Source of the DNA: Molossus alvarezi | Lineage: Eukaryota; Chordata; Mammalia; Chiroptera; Molossidae | Assembly: GCA_037176705.1 (NCBI GenBank) | Contig: CM073898.1 | Coordinates: forward strand, 26,148,488 to 26,212,487 | Direction: 5' to 3' | DNA: 64,000 nucleotides | Shown here: positions 54,350 to 64,000 of the stretch, piece after piece | Numbering within the stretch: position 1 is the first letter of the stretch | How the letters are laid out: every line of letters starts with the position of its first letter | Notes under the pieces: generated by a model | What the model was told of the DNA's origin: nothing | Database searches by the model: none | What the model saw: the letters and a program-made list of their open reading frames with translations, nothing else | Made by a program: the position numbers and the translations under genes

Positions 54350-55519
54350 CTGAGACCTGCAGACATTCAGAAAGATTCGGAATCAGAGAAACGGTGGCAG
54401 AAACGGTGCCTGGCTTCAGTACATCAAAAGACTACGTTTTCCTGTAAGAATAAAACCGCGTTAACAGGGTAACCTCAGGGGGCAAGGATTGGAAACAAAG
54501 AGGAGCCCGGGTGAGGATCAGAGGGAGAAAGGGGCCAGCTCCTGGGCGCAACCACCAGAGTCCTGCCTCAGGAAGGATGCCTGGGAGGGAGGGAAAGAAA
54601 GGGAGATAAAAGGGAGGAGAGTGGGAGAGCAAGAAGGAAATAGAATTGAATTGAGAAAAATAGCTGGGCAAGACTAGACACGGTTCATGTGGTTTCTAAT
54701 AGACCTGTGAGTTTGAAGCAGCCAGAGAAATGACCACTCTATAGAGAGATATCCTCTGTAAAAGCTCCACAAGCTCAAGATAAACCCAGGTTTTCTGAAT
54801 GTTCAGTGACAGCAGTCTTGAGTTTTGGGGTTTGTTTTGAGAAAGGCTCTGAAGCTGCCTATATCTTTGTTAAGATGGGATGGAGGAGAAAGGAGCATTT
54901 GCATGAGCGATGTGATCAGGTGGCTCAGGGGGTCCTCGAGGTCTGGACGTTTCCTTTGGAGCTCTTCATCAAAGGTCAGGGTGTCTGGTCTGTGCGCATC
55001 CCTGGCTACATCCCTGGCATGGTATTATTATATAGAATTGTATGTAACTTACCTATCCAGCACATAATTGGGCCCTCCATGAACCAGAATAGCATCTTAC
55101 TTTGAGGTGAGAAAAGACACTCATTCCAAGGAGTTCATTAGAAACACGTAAAACCTTTGAATAGAGTTTGGCCTCTGCTCTGGGTCTGAGCAAATTCTGT
55201 GCAATTTCTTATCCTGTAACTCCTGTCTATGGAACTGGGCAATGAAATGAATGTTCTAAATAATGACCTGAGGCACTGCACGGGTTTGAAGTGCCTCACA
55301 AATCATCAAAGAAGGATTAAATTATGTCCTGTCCTTCCCAAAGCCAAAAAGTGAACTAATAATATCTTCTAGAAATAGTTGCTCCAGGAGCTAAAACTAA
55401 AAACATGGCAGTGTTTAACCCCAGTGCAACCAAAACATCCAAGTAGCCAAAAGACCCCATTCTTGAAGTTTTCAGTTAAGTGAGGGTTCTTTTGCTTGTA
55501 TGTGTTAGATACTCTCAGA
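54350..55519. other. Unassigned non-coding stretch
   Basis: Overlapping frames of 79-99 codons at 54806-55105 are unsupported. Purine-rich at 54480-54680. No named repeat. Confidence 0.4.
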
Positions 55520-55690
55520 GGCAGAATTGTTAACCAACACCAGCTGCATTGGTCTACCTGGGACTAATTAGAAATACAAATTCTCAGGTCCCACGCCAGA
55601 CCTACTGAAAGGAACCTACATTTTAGCAATATTTCCAGGGGATTCATAGGCACACTGAAATTTGAAGCTGTGGTCTAGGGGAGTGACAAT
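55520..55690 (+). mobile_element. MER20-like hAT element
   Basis: 'accagctgcattggtctacc', 'ctcaggtcccacgccagacc', 'caatatttccaggggattca' and 'cactgaaatttgaagctgtg' follow MER20 order. Confidence 0.7.
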
Positions 55691-55744
55691 CTCTTGGAAA
55701 GGGAGGAACCCCCTTTTCTTGAACAAAGCCTCTGGGGACCACAA

Positions 55745-55960
55745 CTATTTCTTTGATACTTATTTTATGTTCTAGGCTCTAAGCTGAGAACTTTACATTA
55801 AGATCTCATTTAGTAGTTCCATGTAGGCCGTATAAAAATTAATCCCATTTTACAGATGAGGAAACTGATACACAAAACCATTAAGTAATTCGCCCAAACT
55901 CACAAGCAGTAAGTAGTTAAACTAGGATTCACATCTAGGCTGCCACTTGTTGGCCTTATA
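55745..55960 (-). repeat. MIR SINE
   Basis: 'cccattttacagatgaggaa', 'actgatacacaaaaccatta', 'cgcccaaactcacaagcagt' and 'aactaggattcacatctagg' are the reversed MIR core, well preserved. Confidence 0.85.
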
Positions 55961-56325
55961 AATTACAGGACATTATGCACTCAGGTGTTCAGCCATTTAC
56001 AAGGTGGGTATGGAGTTCTGTGGGTCTTACCCCCAGGAGGTTTTTTTATTTTCTTAGAAGGCCTGGGATTTCCTACTTGAAATTCCCACAGAATCTAGAT
56101 GGTGAAATGACTTCCCAAAGTCACTCAATGGCAGAATCCTAGTTAGGGAAGAGGCCTTCTGACATTTCATCTCATATTTAACAATAAAAAAATAAAATGC
56201 CAGAAAGAAAACTGAGGTTACAACATTGATCTGAAATCCCATCTTTCAGAAGTAATATCTGTTCAATGAGGAGGCTTACTCTCATATGATTCAGGATAGC
56301 TCAACTAAAGGCAATTTATTTAACA
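55961..56325. other. Unassigned; possible MIR-like piece
   Basis: 'gatggtgaaatgacttccca' and 'aaagtcactcaatggcagaa' (56097-56137) resemble a second reversed MIR core fragment. Otherwise nothing. Confidence 0.35.
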
Positions 56326-56335
56326 GTGAGGAGAA

Positions 56336-56614
56336 TTGCCCTGGCTGGTTTCGCTCAGTGGTTAGAGTGTCAGCCCGCAGTCCAAAGAGCCGTGGGTTTG
56401 ATTCCTGGTCAAGGGCATGCACCTTGGTTGCGGATTCGATCCCAGGCCCCGGTTGGTTTCCTGCGGGAGGCAACCAATTGATGTGTCTCTTTTATCAACG
56501 TTTTTCTCTCTCCCTCTGCCTCTCTCTCTCTGTTCCTCCCTCCATCCCTTCCACTTAACCTTAAAAAAAAAAAAATCAATGGAAAAATACGCTCGGGTGA
56601 AGATTTAAAAAAAA
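56336..56614 (+). mobile_element. VES SINE
   Basis: Head 'gccctggctggtttcgctca', B-box-like 'ggtttgattcc', body 'ctgcgggaggcaaccaattg', tail 'aatacgctcgggtgaagatt'. Flanks 'gtgaggagaa' (56326-56335) and 'gtggggagaa' (56615-56624) match 9/10. Confidence 0.92.
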
Positions 56615-56624
56615 GTGGGGAGAA

Positions 56625-56999
56625 GAGGGATACAGTGACACTGGTCCTTCCACCCCTCAGAGTCTCACACTACAGCCATTCCCGTTTCTCTGTCTCATTC
56701 CTCCCCTTTCCGTGGAGGGCTCTCTGCTTGGTCCTCCCCTGCAGGTGAATGAAAGCGGCCACTCCAGCCCCCATCTGACAACATCCTTCAGTTCTCGTCA
56801 CCGATCATGTGAACTTGGTTTGTGTCTCTTATTTCCAATTTTCCAGTCAGACAAACCCAGGCTATTAATTGGTTCCTTACATCAATCAACCAAAGTTAAG
56901 TTGTAATTAAAACAGCCAGAAAGTCCCCCTTTTTGTAGTGATAGTGGGTAGGGTAATTATAAGTAATGGATTGTGTGCTAGACAGCCATGTCTAATGTG
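56625..56999. other. Unassigned non-coding stretch
   Basis: A 64-codon frame at 56712-56906 is unsupported. No repeat recognised. Confidence 0.4.
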
Positions 57000-57555
57000 T
57001 CTACTACAGTTTTTTAATATAAAAAAGAGATCATGCCTCTTGTAACTATCTTTTCCACTTAATATTTTGCCAACATACTTCTCTGTCCGTAAGTGTTACT
57101 GTACCTCATTGGTTTTAGTGACAGTGTAGTACCCATTGCATGCATCTGCCTCAGTTTGTTTGATCAACCATATGTTATTGCTGAGTATTTTTTCCTCTGG
57201 GAATTAGCCGATATGGTCAATGTTGTTATAAACAGCTTTATCATAAACGTTTGTGCCTAGTCTTAATAATTTTTTAGGAGAAATTCTTAAATAGCAAAAT
57301 TGCTAGGTTAAGAAGTTTGAACATTTTAAGGCTTTACAAATATATATCTAAATTACCTTCTGGAAAGGCTGTACCCACTCATACTCCTACCAGCAATGTA
57401 GTAAGTGCCTGTCTTCCCACACCTTCCCCACCACTGGGAGTTATTCTTTTTCATCTTTGCCAATTTGATAGGCAAAACCCAAGCTCACTGTTAATTTCTG
57501 TTCTTTCACTAAGGTAGAAACATTTTTCATGTTCATTGGCCTTTTGTATTTTTTT
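57000..57555 (-). mobile_element. Old L1M/HAL1-like 3' region
   Basis: 'tcttttccacttaatatttt', 'gctaggttaagaagtttgaa', 'ggaaaggctgtacccactca', 'gcaatgtagtaagtgcctgt', 'gccaatttgataggcaaaac' are reversed ORF2-tail/3' phrases of old L1M or HAL1 elements. Confidence 0.7.
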
Positions 57556-58299
57556 CTTTTTCAACATACTTCTTTTAAAAAAACTCAGCTGTACTTTACA
57601 CAGGAAAAAGATGTCAGCAGTTGTCATTAGTTGTCTACTTGATCCTTCCTTTAGTAGCCACTTGTGACTTCTTACATTCAGTGACCGCCACCTAAAGAGA
57701 AACCCGCATCACATTTTCTCCCTTAGGATAATATTATTTGAGTCTTAAAATAACACATAAGGGTAAGCCTTTAGTTTGTTACACATCACTGTCCCATCAC
57801 CCCTTTATAGGGATGTTCTAAAAGTGGTGAATTGATCTTTCAAGTGATGTAATAAAATGCCTGAATACCCAGGTGGGTTGGAATGGCGGGGTTAGGGCGC
57901 AGGGAGGGTGTGAGAGGTGTCAAGTTCATCTGCTTTCAAGGCAGTTGAAGTTCTTAAATGAAGAGAGTTTTTCTTATGACCTCGGTCTCTAGGGAAGGGG
58001 AGAGAAATCTCGATGGGAAGTTGACTGCTTCTTTTCCACCCTTGTTTTAATCTAGCATCGAAAGGATGGACCCCTATCTCCTATTAAAGTTGAATTGCTG
58101 GTAATTTTGAATCTCCTCACAATCACTTCCTGAAACTTTGAAATGATTCAGGATAGACCCTCCCCAGTTACCAGATTGAGGGGAGAGCAGGCTCGCTGGG
58201 AATCCCAGGCCAAGGCGTTCGGAGGAATGCAGGTTGGAACAGCTGGCTGCACGGCGCAGATGTCCTCCTGTGTAGGCAGCCGCACGGTGATTTGATTCA
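57556..58299. other. Unassigned non-coding stretch
   Basis: No supported gene. The 117-codon minus frame at 58074-58427 has no recognisable domain and runs into the next relic. Confidence 0.4.
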
Positions 58300-58460
58300 A
58301 TGGGGTTTCCCAAGCTTCTCTTATGATAAAGATAATCTGATGCATTTACTAAAAATGGACCTTCCCAGGCTCCATTAGAGACCCCCTGATTCAGACTTTT
58401 TAGGAGAGGATCCGATGATTCTACCACCAGGGAAATTTGGAAAGCACTAATTTACTAGGT
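58300..58460 (-). mobile_element. MER20-like hAT relic
   Basis: 'ctgatgcatttactaaaaat', 'gaccttcccaggctccatta', 'gaccccctgattcagacttt' and 'accaccagggaaatttggaa' are a MER20-type layout, diverged. Confidence 0.5.
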
Positions 58461-60132
58461 CTGTGGGAAGGCCTCTTGCAGGAGTCAGCTTTTAGGATGT
58501 CCCTCCAGCCTACAAGATCCTCTCCAAAACAACTCCCCACCTGTAAGTAGGAACCTAGCATTCATGTGTGAACTGTGGCACCCTACGTCCCTGACCATGG
58601 AGGGAGCTGGACTGTACTAGTCAGATGATCTCTCCATAAGTTTAAAAAACAACAGACACCTTCACTTTACTAAAACCTTTAGGTTGAAGATCAATTGAAG
58701 TTAATGGGTCTTCTATTTTTAAAATGCAAATTCTTCTGGAAAGATTAAGACTATCAAACATTTATGACTTAATATAAATTACTTCAACCAGATTGTGGCA
58801 AGTTGAGGGAATAGGAGTGTTATTTGTAGGGAGAAGTTTGCTCGGTGGGCAGTGAAGTTGATGTGGGGAGGGGCAGACGAGGTAAGAGTCACAGTAATGG
58901 TTTGAGAGACCACAGCGAAGCATGGAGGCTGGGAGTGATCATTTCTATGTGGTGTGTACACATTTTCTCCTTATGATAGTGAGTGTGCAAGTATTTTCAA
59001 TTTCAGCTACTCTGTCCACCACCTGTGACATAGTGTGGATGTCAACATGGCATGAAGATCTGTCAGGTTGTTTTTGTTGCTGTAAACAATACCTGGTTAG
59101 GATTCTGGACTCAAAACTCAAAAACATGATGGGTTTGAAGATAAATCAGTGTGCTCAGTAGAGTTAATACAGTGTTCATTCACCAAGTTAACTTATTGCA
59201 CATCGTGCTTAGTCCTTGTTCATCACACAAGGGCCAGACAGATTCTTCCTCAGCAGAGGTTTGGCAGTGGTTCCCTAACTCTTAGGACTGGGTGCATATC
59301 TTTTTGGGTATCTTGATCCATTGTCCCCTTTTGTTCATGATTAGGGACTTTTCCAGGAAGTTGTCTAAGTGTTCCATTATGATCACAATTTCTAGACTTT
59401 CCTACAGAGCTAGAGAGTGGTTAAAAGCTTACCTTCTGGTTCCTAAACTTTCTCTTTTGCTTTCTGAACATTTAGTCCTCTTTGATTTGACTATATCCTG
59501 TTTCCCTCACTGTTTTCCCGTTTATTACTTCGTATGTGGAGCATGTGAGAGGGGAGACTTTATTATCTCCGAAGGCTTGCTGTTGAAAAGGTAAATATCT
59601 GACTTCCTAGGGTCTCTTTAAGGTTCTTCACGATGCTCTTCTTTAAAGGATGCCCTGAAAAATTTGGAAGGGGGGTGAAACCACTGAACTTTGAAGATGT
59701 TTGCAAACCTTTTAGAATCTGATACATCCCTACCTTTAACCTTTTATTGCCAGTCAATGATTCGTTTCCTTGTGTTAAGGGCTTCCCTTCCATTGCCAGG
59801 GAGATCATTTTGAATTTCACTCCAAGATCCCCAGAAACCTAAAAGTATGGGCTTAGTCTGGGTTGTTTGAAGCAATTGCTATTTTATTTGATGTTCTGTG
59901 TGATACATTTAGAAAAGGAGTGTCCGAGGGCTGGTCCTGGAAGTCCAGTCCTAGATCCCCAGCTGAGTTCACAGGGAAAGCACACTGCAAAAAGGACATG
60001 TCTGTCTCTAGGAGCCAAAAGGATCCTGAGGCTGCATTCAGCCTGGGAATGGCTGGCTGTGGGCCCTGACACTGACGGTTGTGCTAGGTGTTGGGAAGGC
60101 ATGTGAAAATGAAACTTAGAAAATCTGTGTTT
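58461..60132. other. Unassigned non-coding stretch
   Basis: About 1.7 kb with frames up to 100 codons (59292-59594) on both strands and no recognisable domain. No young repeat. Confidence 0.4.
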
Positions 60133-60145
60133 TTGATACCTTCTT

Positions 60146-60713
60146 TTTTTTTTAAAAATAATTTATTTTTGTTACAGATGTTTCTCCTCCCCCCACCCCT
60201 GATTCCCCCCTCCCCTCACTCCCCGCCCTGTCCCCAGCTTTGTTGTCCATGTCCATTGTTCAAGCATACATGCGTATAAGTTCTGTGGTTTATCTCTCCC
60301 CCACCACCCCCTCTTCTGGGGATTGTCAGTTTGTACCCCACTTCCATGTCTCTGGGACTACCCCATTCCTCAGATTGTTATATTCATTATATTCCATATA
60401 TAAGTGAGATCATGTGGTATTTGTCTTTTTCTGTTTGGCTTATTTCACTTAGGATAATACTTTCCAGGTCCCTCCATGTTGTCTCAAAGGATAAGAGATC
60501 TTTCTTTCTTACAGCTGTATAGTACTCCATTGTGTATATGTACCACTGCTTTTTTATCCATGCGTCTACTGACGGACACTTGGGCTGTTTCCAGATCTTA
60601 GCTATTGTAAATAGTGCTGCTACAAACATGGGGGTACATATATTCTTTCTGATTGGTGTTTCAGGCTTCTTAGGGTATATTCCTAGAAGTGGGATCACTG
60701 GGTCAAATGGCAG
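60146..60713 (-). mobile_element. Young 5'-truncated L1
   Basis: The 3' UTR starts at the T-run 60144-60152. The ORF2 C-terminal frame is open at 60387-60698, including 'VRKKDLLSFETTWRDLESII' and ending shortly after. A perfect 13-bp duplication, 'ttgataccttctt', lies at 60133-60145 and 60714-60726. It is closely similar in this region to the copies at 9014 and 52022, so all belong to related young bat L1 subfamilies. Confidence 0.95.
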
Positions 60714-60879
60714 TTGATACCTTCTTAATGTGGGGTGAACATAAATGGCGATTTAATAAATTCCTTTATTATTATAAATGTCATATATAATAAATTCCTT
60801 TTCATTAACCTTATGTAGATTTCCAGGGTATTTTGCAGCAGTGAACTCCCAGTTCTCACTACATCTGTGCGTTATTTCT

Positions 60880-60970
60880 CCCATCGATGGCTGGGCAAAC
60901 AGAAGCATAAAGAGAGGTAATGACTTATCCAAGATCACCAAGTTAGTGCAATAGGCAGAGCTAATAGACT
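60880..60970 (-). repeat. MIR SINE fragment
   Basis: 'gagaggtaatgacttatcca' and 'agatcaccaagttagtgcaa' match reversed MIR core. Confidence 0.6.
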
Positions 60971-61499
60971 GATATCCCTACCCACCCCTTGCTCAGCCAG
61001 TCCACCCTCACACTTTATCTTCCATGACATTCATAGTTCTTGAGGAAAATGGAAATTCAAATGTAGATGAAGGAAAAAGAAATCATTTCAATCTAGAATT
61101 CTCTTAATATTTAATCCAAACCTATGCTGTTGAACTAGCCGCACCCTCATGATTTAATAGCATGATGATTAGACTAAATCTAAAGACAAAAAGCATAGAT
61201 ACAGTATGCTAACACTAATGCATATTTGGGGAGAAAATTGCCGACTCAAGTGCATTATACATTTATTTCAACTATAGTGGCTGCTATTTGTTTCTTTCTG
61301 TTCACTCAGGGATTAAATTGAGTTTAAACAACCTGGAACAGTTTGATGACTTCTTTTGCAGCCATGGAAGGTGCCAGGTATCCTGTCTTCAGAATCTGAC
61401 ACCCTATCTGTGAGTATAACAATCCACAAGTGAGATCCTTTGGCTCTTTTTAGGCCTGTCTACAGAATGATTCATGTTAGAATTGACAGTGAACTTGAG
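60971..61499. other. Unassigned non-coding stretch
   Basis: No frame above 60 codons and no repeat recognised. Confidence 0.4.
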
Positions 61500-61600
61500 A
61501 ATCAGAATGGCGCAGAGCTAAGAGCATGATCTTAGATTCGAATTCTGCCGCTTCATAATGGTGTGATTGGTAACTTCCTGAGCATCTGTTCCAGGTGACA
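61500..61600 (+). repeat. MIR SINE fragment
   Basis: 'gagctaagagcatgatctta', 'gattcgaattctgccgcttc' and 'gtgattggtaacttcctgag' are the MIR head and core. Confidence 0.6.
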
Positions 61601-61619
61601 GATAGCATATGACAGGTGG

Positions 61620-61780
61620 ATAATAATAATGATAGTAGTAATATTGATAATTATTAAAGCAGCTACCATTAAATGAGTTCTTACTACACACCAACCACTG
61701 TGCTAAGTGATCTCACTTAATCTTTACAACACTGACTGATTCTTCTGCCATGTATTGGGAAAGCATGTGAAGGCCTGGGA
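61620..61780 (-). repeat. MIR SINE fragment, opposite orientation
   Basis: 'taaatgagttcttactacac', 'ccaaccactgtgctaagtga' and 'tctcacttaatctttacaac' are the reversed MIR 3' part. Confidence 0.6.
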
Positions 61781-62214
61781 TGAGGCTACTACTAACTAAT
61801 GTATATGTAGTCAACATCACTTGCTTTCTTCCTTGACTGGGCAAGGATTTACTGAGTGCTGGTCACATGCAGACATTGTACTAGGTGCTGGTGATTCAAT
61901 GTTAGATAGGTCAGGATCCTGGGGAATGGGGAAGAAGACAAAGGAAATACAAGGATAATGGCTATCCAGGGTATGATGGAAACTAATGGAGAGGAGACTG
62001 TAAAACAGACTGGGAGACAGGAAATGCTGAATCCTCAAGGCTGTGTAGCCAGAGAGATTGTTGGACTGCTAGAAGTCATGGGCATCTGAGTTCAAGACCA
62101 GTGCCCTCTATGAATCCCTAATTTCTGCATGGGAAACCAAAACAAGGTTCTGTGAAGCTTCTCCCCGAGGAAAGGGTTACTTTAAGAAAAAAACAAACAA
62201 ACAGATACATTGCT
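61781..62214. other. Unassigned, probably old-repeat sequence
   Basis: 'ggatttactgagtgctggtc' and 'acattgtactaggtgctggt' are phrases of a widespread old mammalian repeat, family not named. A minus 73-codon frame overlaps it. Confidence 0.35.
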
Positions 62215-62330
62215 GGTGAAAGTTTTCAAATTCATAAAAAATAGAGGGGATAGAATAGTAGACCCCTTTGCCCATCCCTCAGATCTGACAGTTATTACCA
62301 TTTGCCACATAAGTTATGTGAAAATGACAT
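62215..62330 (-). mobile_element. Old L1M 3' UTR fragment
   Basis: 'gatagaatagtagacccctt', 'tgcccatccctcagatctga' and 'cagttattaccatttgccac' resemble the same reversed L1M 3' UTR region as at 24380-24470. Confidence 0.5.
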
Positions 62331-62337
62331 TGTTAAT

Positions 62338-62347
62338 GGGGGGGGGG
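62338..62347 (+). repeat. Poly-G run
   Basis: Ten consecutive G residues within 'aatggggggggggtgatt'. Other homopolymer runs of note are C14 around 36174-36187 and T16 at 48018-48033. Confidence 0.85.
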
Positions 62348-63139
62348 TGATTCTGCAGCAGGCTCTGCTGTCAATTCCAAAGAGACTGGAGAGATCCCAT
62401 ATCCATTTCCCCTTGTCCTGTATCCATAAACTGGATCTTCTCCACGTTACAGAGACACCTGATTTTAACAGGGGAGTGTAGGGCCTGTGATCCAACATAC
62501 GTCATTGCTGGAGTAAAACAGCCCACATATATACAGGAGTGGTATCTCCTTTTAAACTAAGAAAGAAAAAAAGGCGTTATTACTGCTATAATCAGATTTG
62601 CATTCTACATATATGGTACTTTTATATATATATATATCGTTTATAATGCCTGGTTCGGTGAACAATGCCTTAAATCATCACATGGTCAGTGTAGTATGGA
62701 CATCTTTAACAAATGAGTTGGATACAAGCATGTTAAGAGGCTGGACCTCATCAGGTAATTTGTCATCCACAGTTATTGCTTGACAATCATTTGGTGAATG
62801 CTAGACCTGACTGTGAAAATAGATTTGGACGTTGTCTTTTTTTTCTTTTTTTTTCCATCAGTCTCAGCCCCTGGAGAGGAGTCTGTGTCAAACGGCATGT
62901 CCTAAGTGGTGATTTTGAAGGCAGGGGGAGAAAAAATGAGTGCTTAGACTACTAAACTGTGGAATTTATTTTGTGATGCACTTTTTTTTGGATTACAAAA
63001 GAATTGATTGAGCTTATGAAACAAGAGTGAGTCATTTCTGGAAGGGAAATCCTTGTTAGCATTCAGTAAAGAGACCTACTGAAGTTTACCGAGGTTAGAT
63101 AGAGTAGGGCTGCTTTCGTTAAATAGGCAGTGATTAGGT
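62348..63139. other. Unassigned non-coding stretch
   Basis: A short TA microsatellite lies at 62622-62637. Frames of at most 67 codons are unsupported. Confidence 0.4.
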
Positions 63140-63310
63140 TCAGGAGGGGGCATTGTGGATTGTCAGACAGGAGTCTTAAGTTCAAGTCCCAGGCTATGCT
63201 TCTGATGAGCCAGGCATTTGGCAAGGCACTTTACACCTCTGAAGCTTGGTTTCCTTGCTTATAAAATATGCAAGATCTTTTAGTATCTGATATTTTGTGA
63301 TTTTTTAAAG
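63140..63310 (+). repeat. MIR SINE
   Basis: 'ttaagttcaagtcccaggct', 'ttggcaaggcactttacacc' and 'gcttggtttccttgcttata' follow the MIR core. Confidence 0.7.
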
Positions 63311-63314
63311 AGGG

Positions 63315-63570
63315 TTTAATGCAATGTAGTGGTTAAAAGCAGGATCTTTTAGACTCAGATAGAGCTGGGTTTTAGGCCTATGTCAGCAGCTTGTTAGCTC
63401 TAGTGTGATCTTGACAAACTCAAGCTTTCTGTTGTCCATTTTTGTCATCGGTAAAACTAGTACAATAGGAATAGCTACAGCCCGAACTTCTTATAAGATT
63501 ACATGCACTGTGCTTAGCATGTGACTGGCACATTTAAACTCTCAGTAAATGGGATCTATTATTACTATGT
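63315..63570 (+). repeat. MIR SINE, near complete
   Basis: 'atgcaatgtagtggttaaaa', 'gagctgggttttaggcctat', 'agtgtgatcttgacaaactc', 'aaaactagtacaataggaat' and 'tgactggcacatttaaactc' are in full MIR order. It stands next to another MIR in the same orientation. Confidence 0.8.
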
Positions 63571-64000
63571 CTTCTTGTTACCCTTAATACCATATTCTAC
63601 CTAACTAACGAGAGTCATGCAGACAAACAAAGCATTCGACAAAATTTTATAGAAAAATAAAGCAAAGTGCTTGTCCTCAGATTAACATTATTTTCACAAG
63701 TACTTTGCTCTGATGTCATGCTGACATACATGAGGAAATGACGCATTATTAGCTTGGTGCCAAGTCTATGGTTCATTTCTAATTTCATTCATTTAAACAA
63801 TTAACCAGCATTCACGGAATGTTTTCTAGGTTCTTGACATTCTATTGGCCTCGAGGATAGCAAGGCAAATATGACATCTGTGTTGCTATTAGGGGACTCA
63901 TAGTAGAGACGGCAGAAGTAGGCTTACCCAATATTGTCACATTACCTTGTTCACTCTTTCTTTACTTTGCTCTGTGGAAATCCACTCAGATTTGGAACTC
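63571..64000. other. Unassigned sequence to window end
   Basis: 'ttcacggaatgttttctagg' and 'gatagcaaggcaaatatgac' near 63810-63880 resemble the unnamed old repeat also seen near 61850. No gene. Confidence 0.35.

Noticed and set aside
1..64000. Search for HeliBat-type Helitrons, CRISPR arrays, integrons or phage-like modules
   Set aside because: No such signatures seen on either strand. The lack of Helitrons is only weak evidence about which bat lineage this is.

Overview
This is nuclear DNA from a mammal, almost certainly a yangochiropteran bat and most likely a vespertilionid-type lineage. At least twelve tRNA-headed SINEs of the bat VES type are present, with the head 'ccctggccagtttggctcag', a CT-rich body and a 'ccttgggtgaggattaaa' tail. 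They sit among mammalian L1, L2, MIR, MaLR/ERVL and hAT/mariner relics. I found no convincing protein-coding exon, no functional RNA gene, no CRISPR array and no prokaryotic-style operon. The 60-190 codon reading frames are chance frames or lie inside repeats. The window is best read as intergenic or deep-intronic sequence.

Layout. 0-9 kb: an L1 remnant, a MER20-like piece, a VES SINE inside a possible old LTR, a twin-primed (5'-inverted) L1 at 3.3-4.0 kb, a VES SINE with a perfect 15-bp duplication at 7.0 kb and an MLT2-type LTR carrying a 24-unit TC tract. 9.0-14.8 kb: a full-length L1 on the minus strand, inserted into a MIR, with both ORFs broken but the endonuclease SDH and reverse-transcriptase FADD motifs still legible and a YY1-like site at its 5' end. 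15-41 kb: mostly old sequence (MIR, L2, MLT1, L1M 3' ends, hAT fragments). It includes an L2 hit by two separate L1 events, one only 38 bp long, and two repeat-poor blocks near 32.4-34.6 and 35.9-37.9 kb. 41-53 kb: a SINE-dense zone with eleven VES copies or fragments in about 12 kb, an ERVL/MaLR-like two-LTR relic, a mariner element hit by both a VES and an L1, an inverted VES pair and an L1 nested in a VES. 53-64 kb: old hAT, L1M, MIR and MER20-like relics, one VES, and a young 5'-truncated L1 with a 13-bp duplication.

How the parts work together. The interactions visible here are transposition history. L1 endonuclease and reverse transcriptase supply the machinery for both L1 and VES mobilisation, and many VES and L1 copies keep target-site duplications and A-rich tails. 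Nesting gives relative ages: MIR, L2, MLT1 and L1M are oldest; mariner and ERVL relics are intermediate; the VES copies and the young L1 family are most recent. I did not find a new biological system. The most informative signals are the nested and very short retrotransposition events and the VES cluster.
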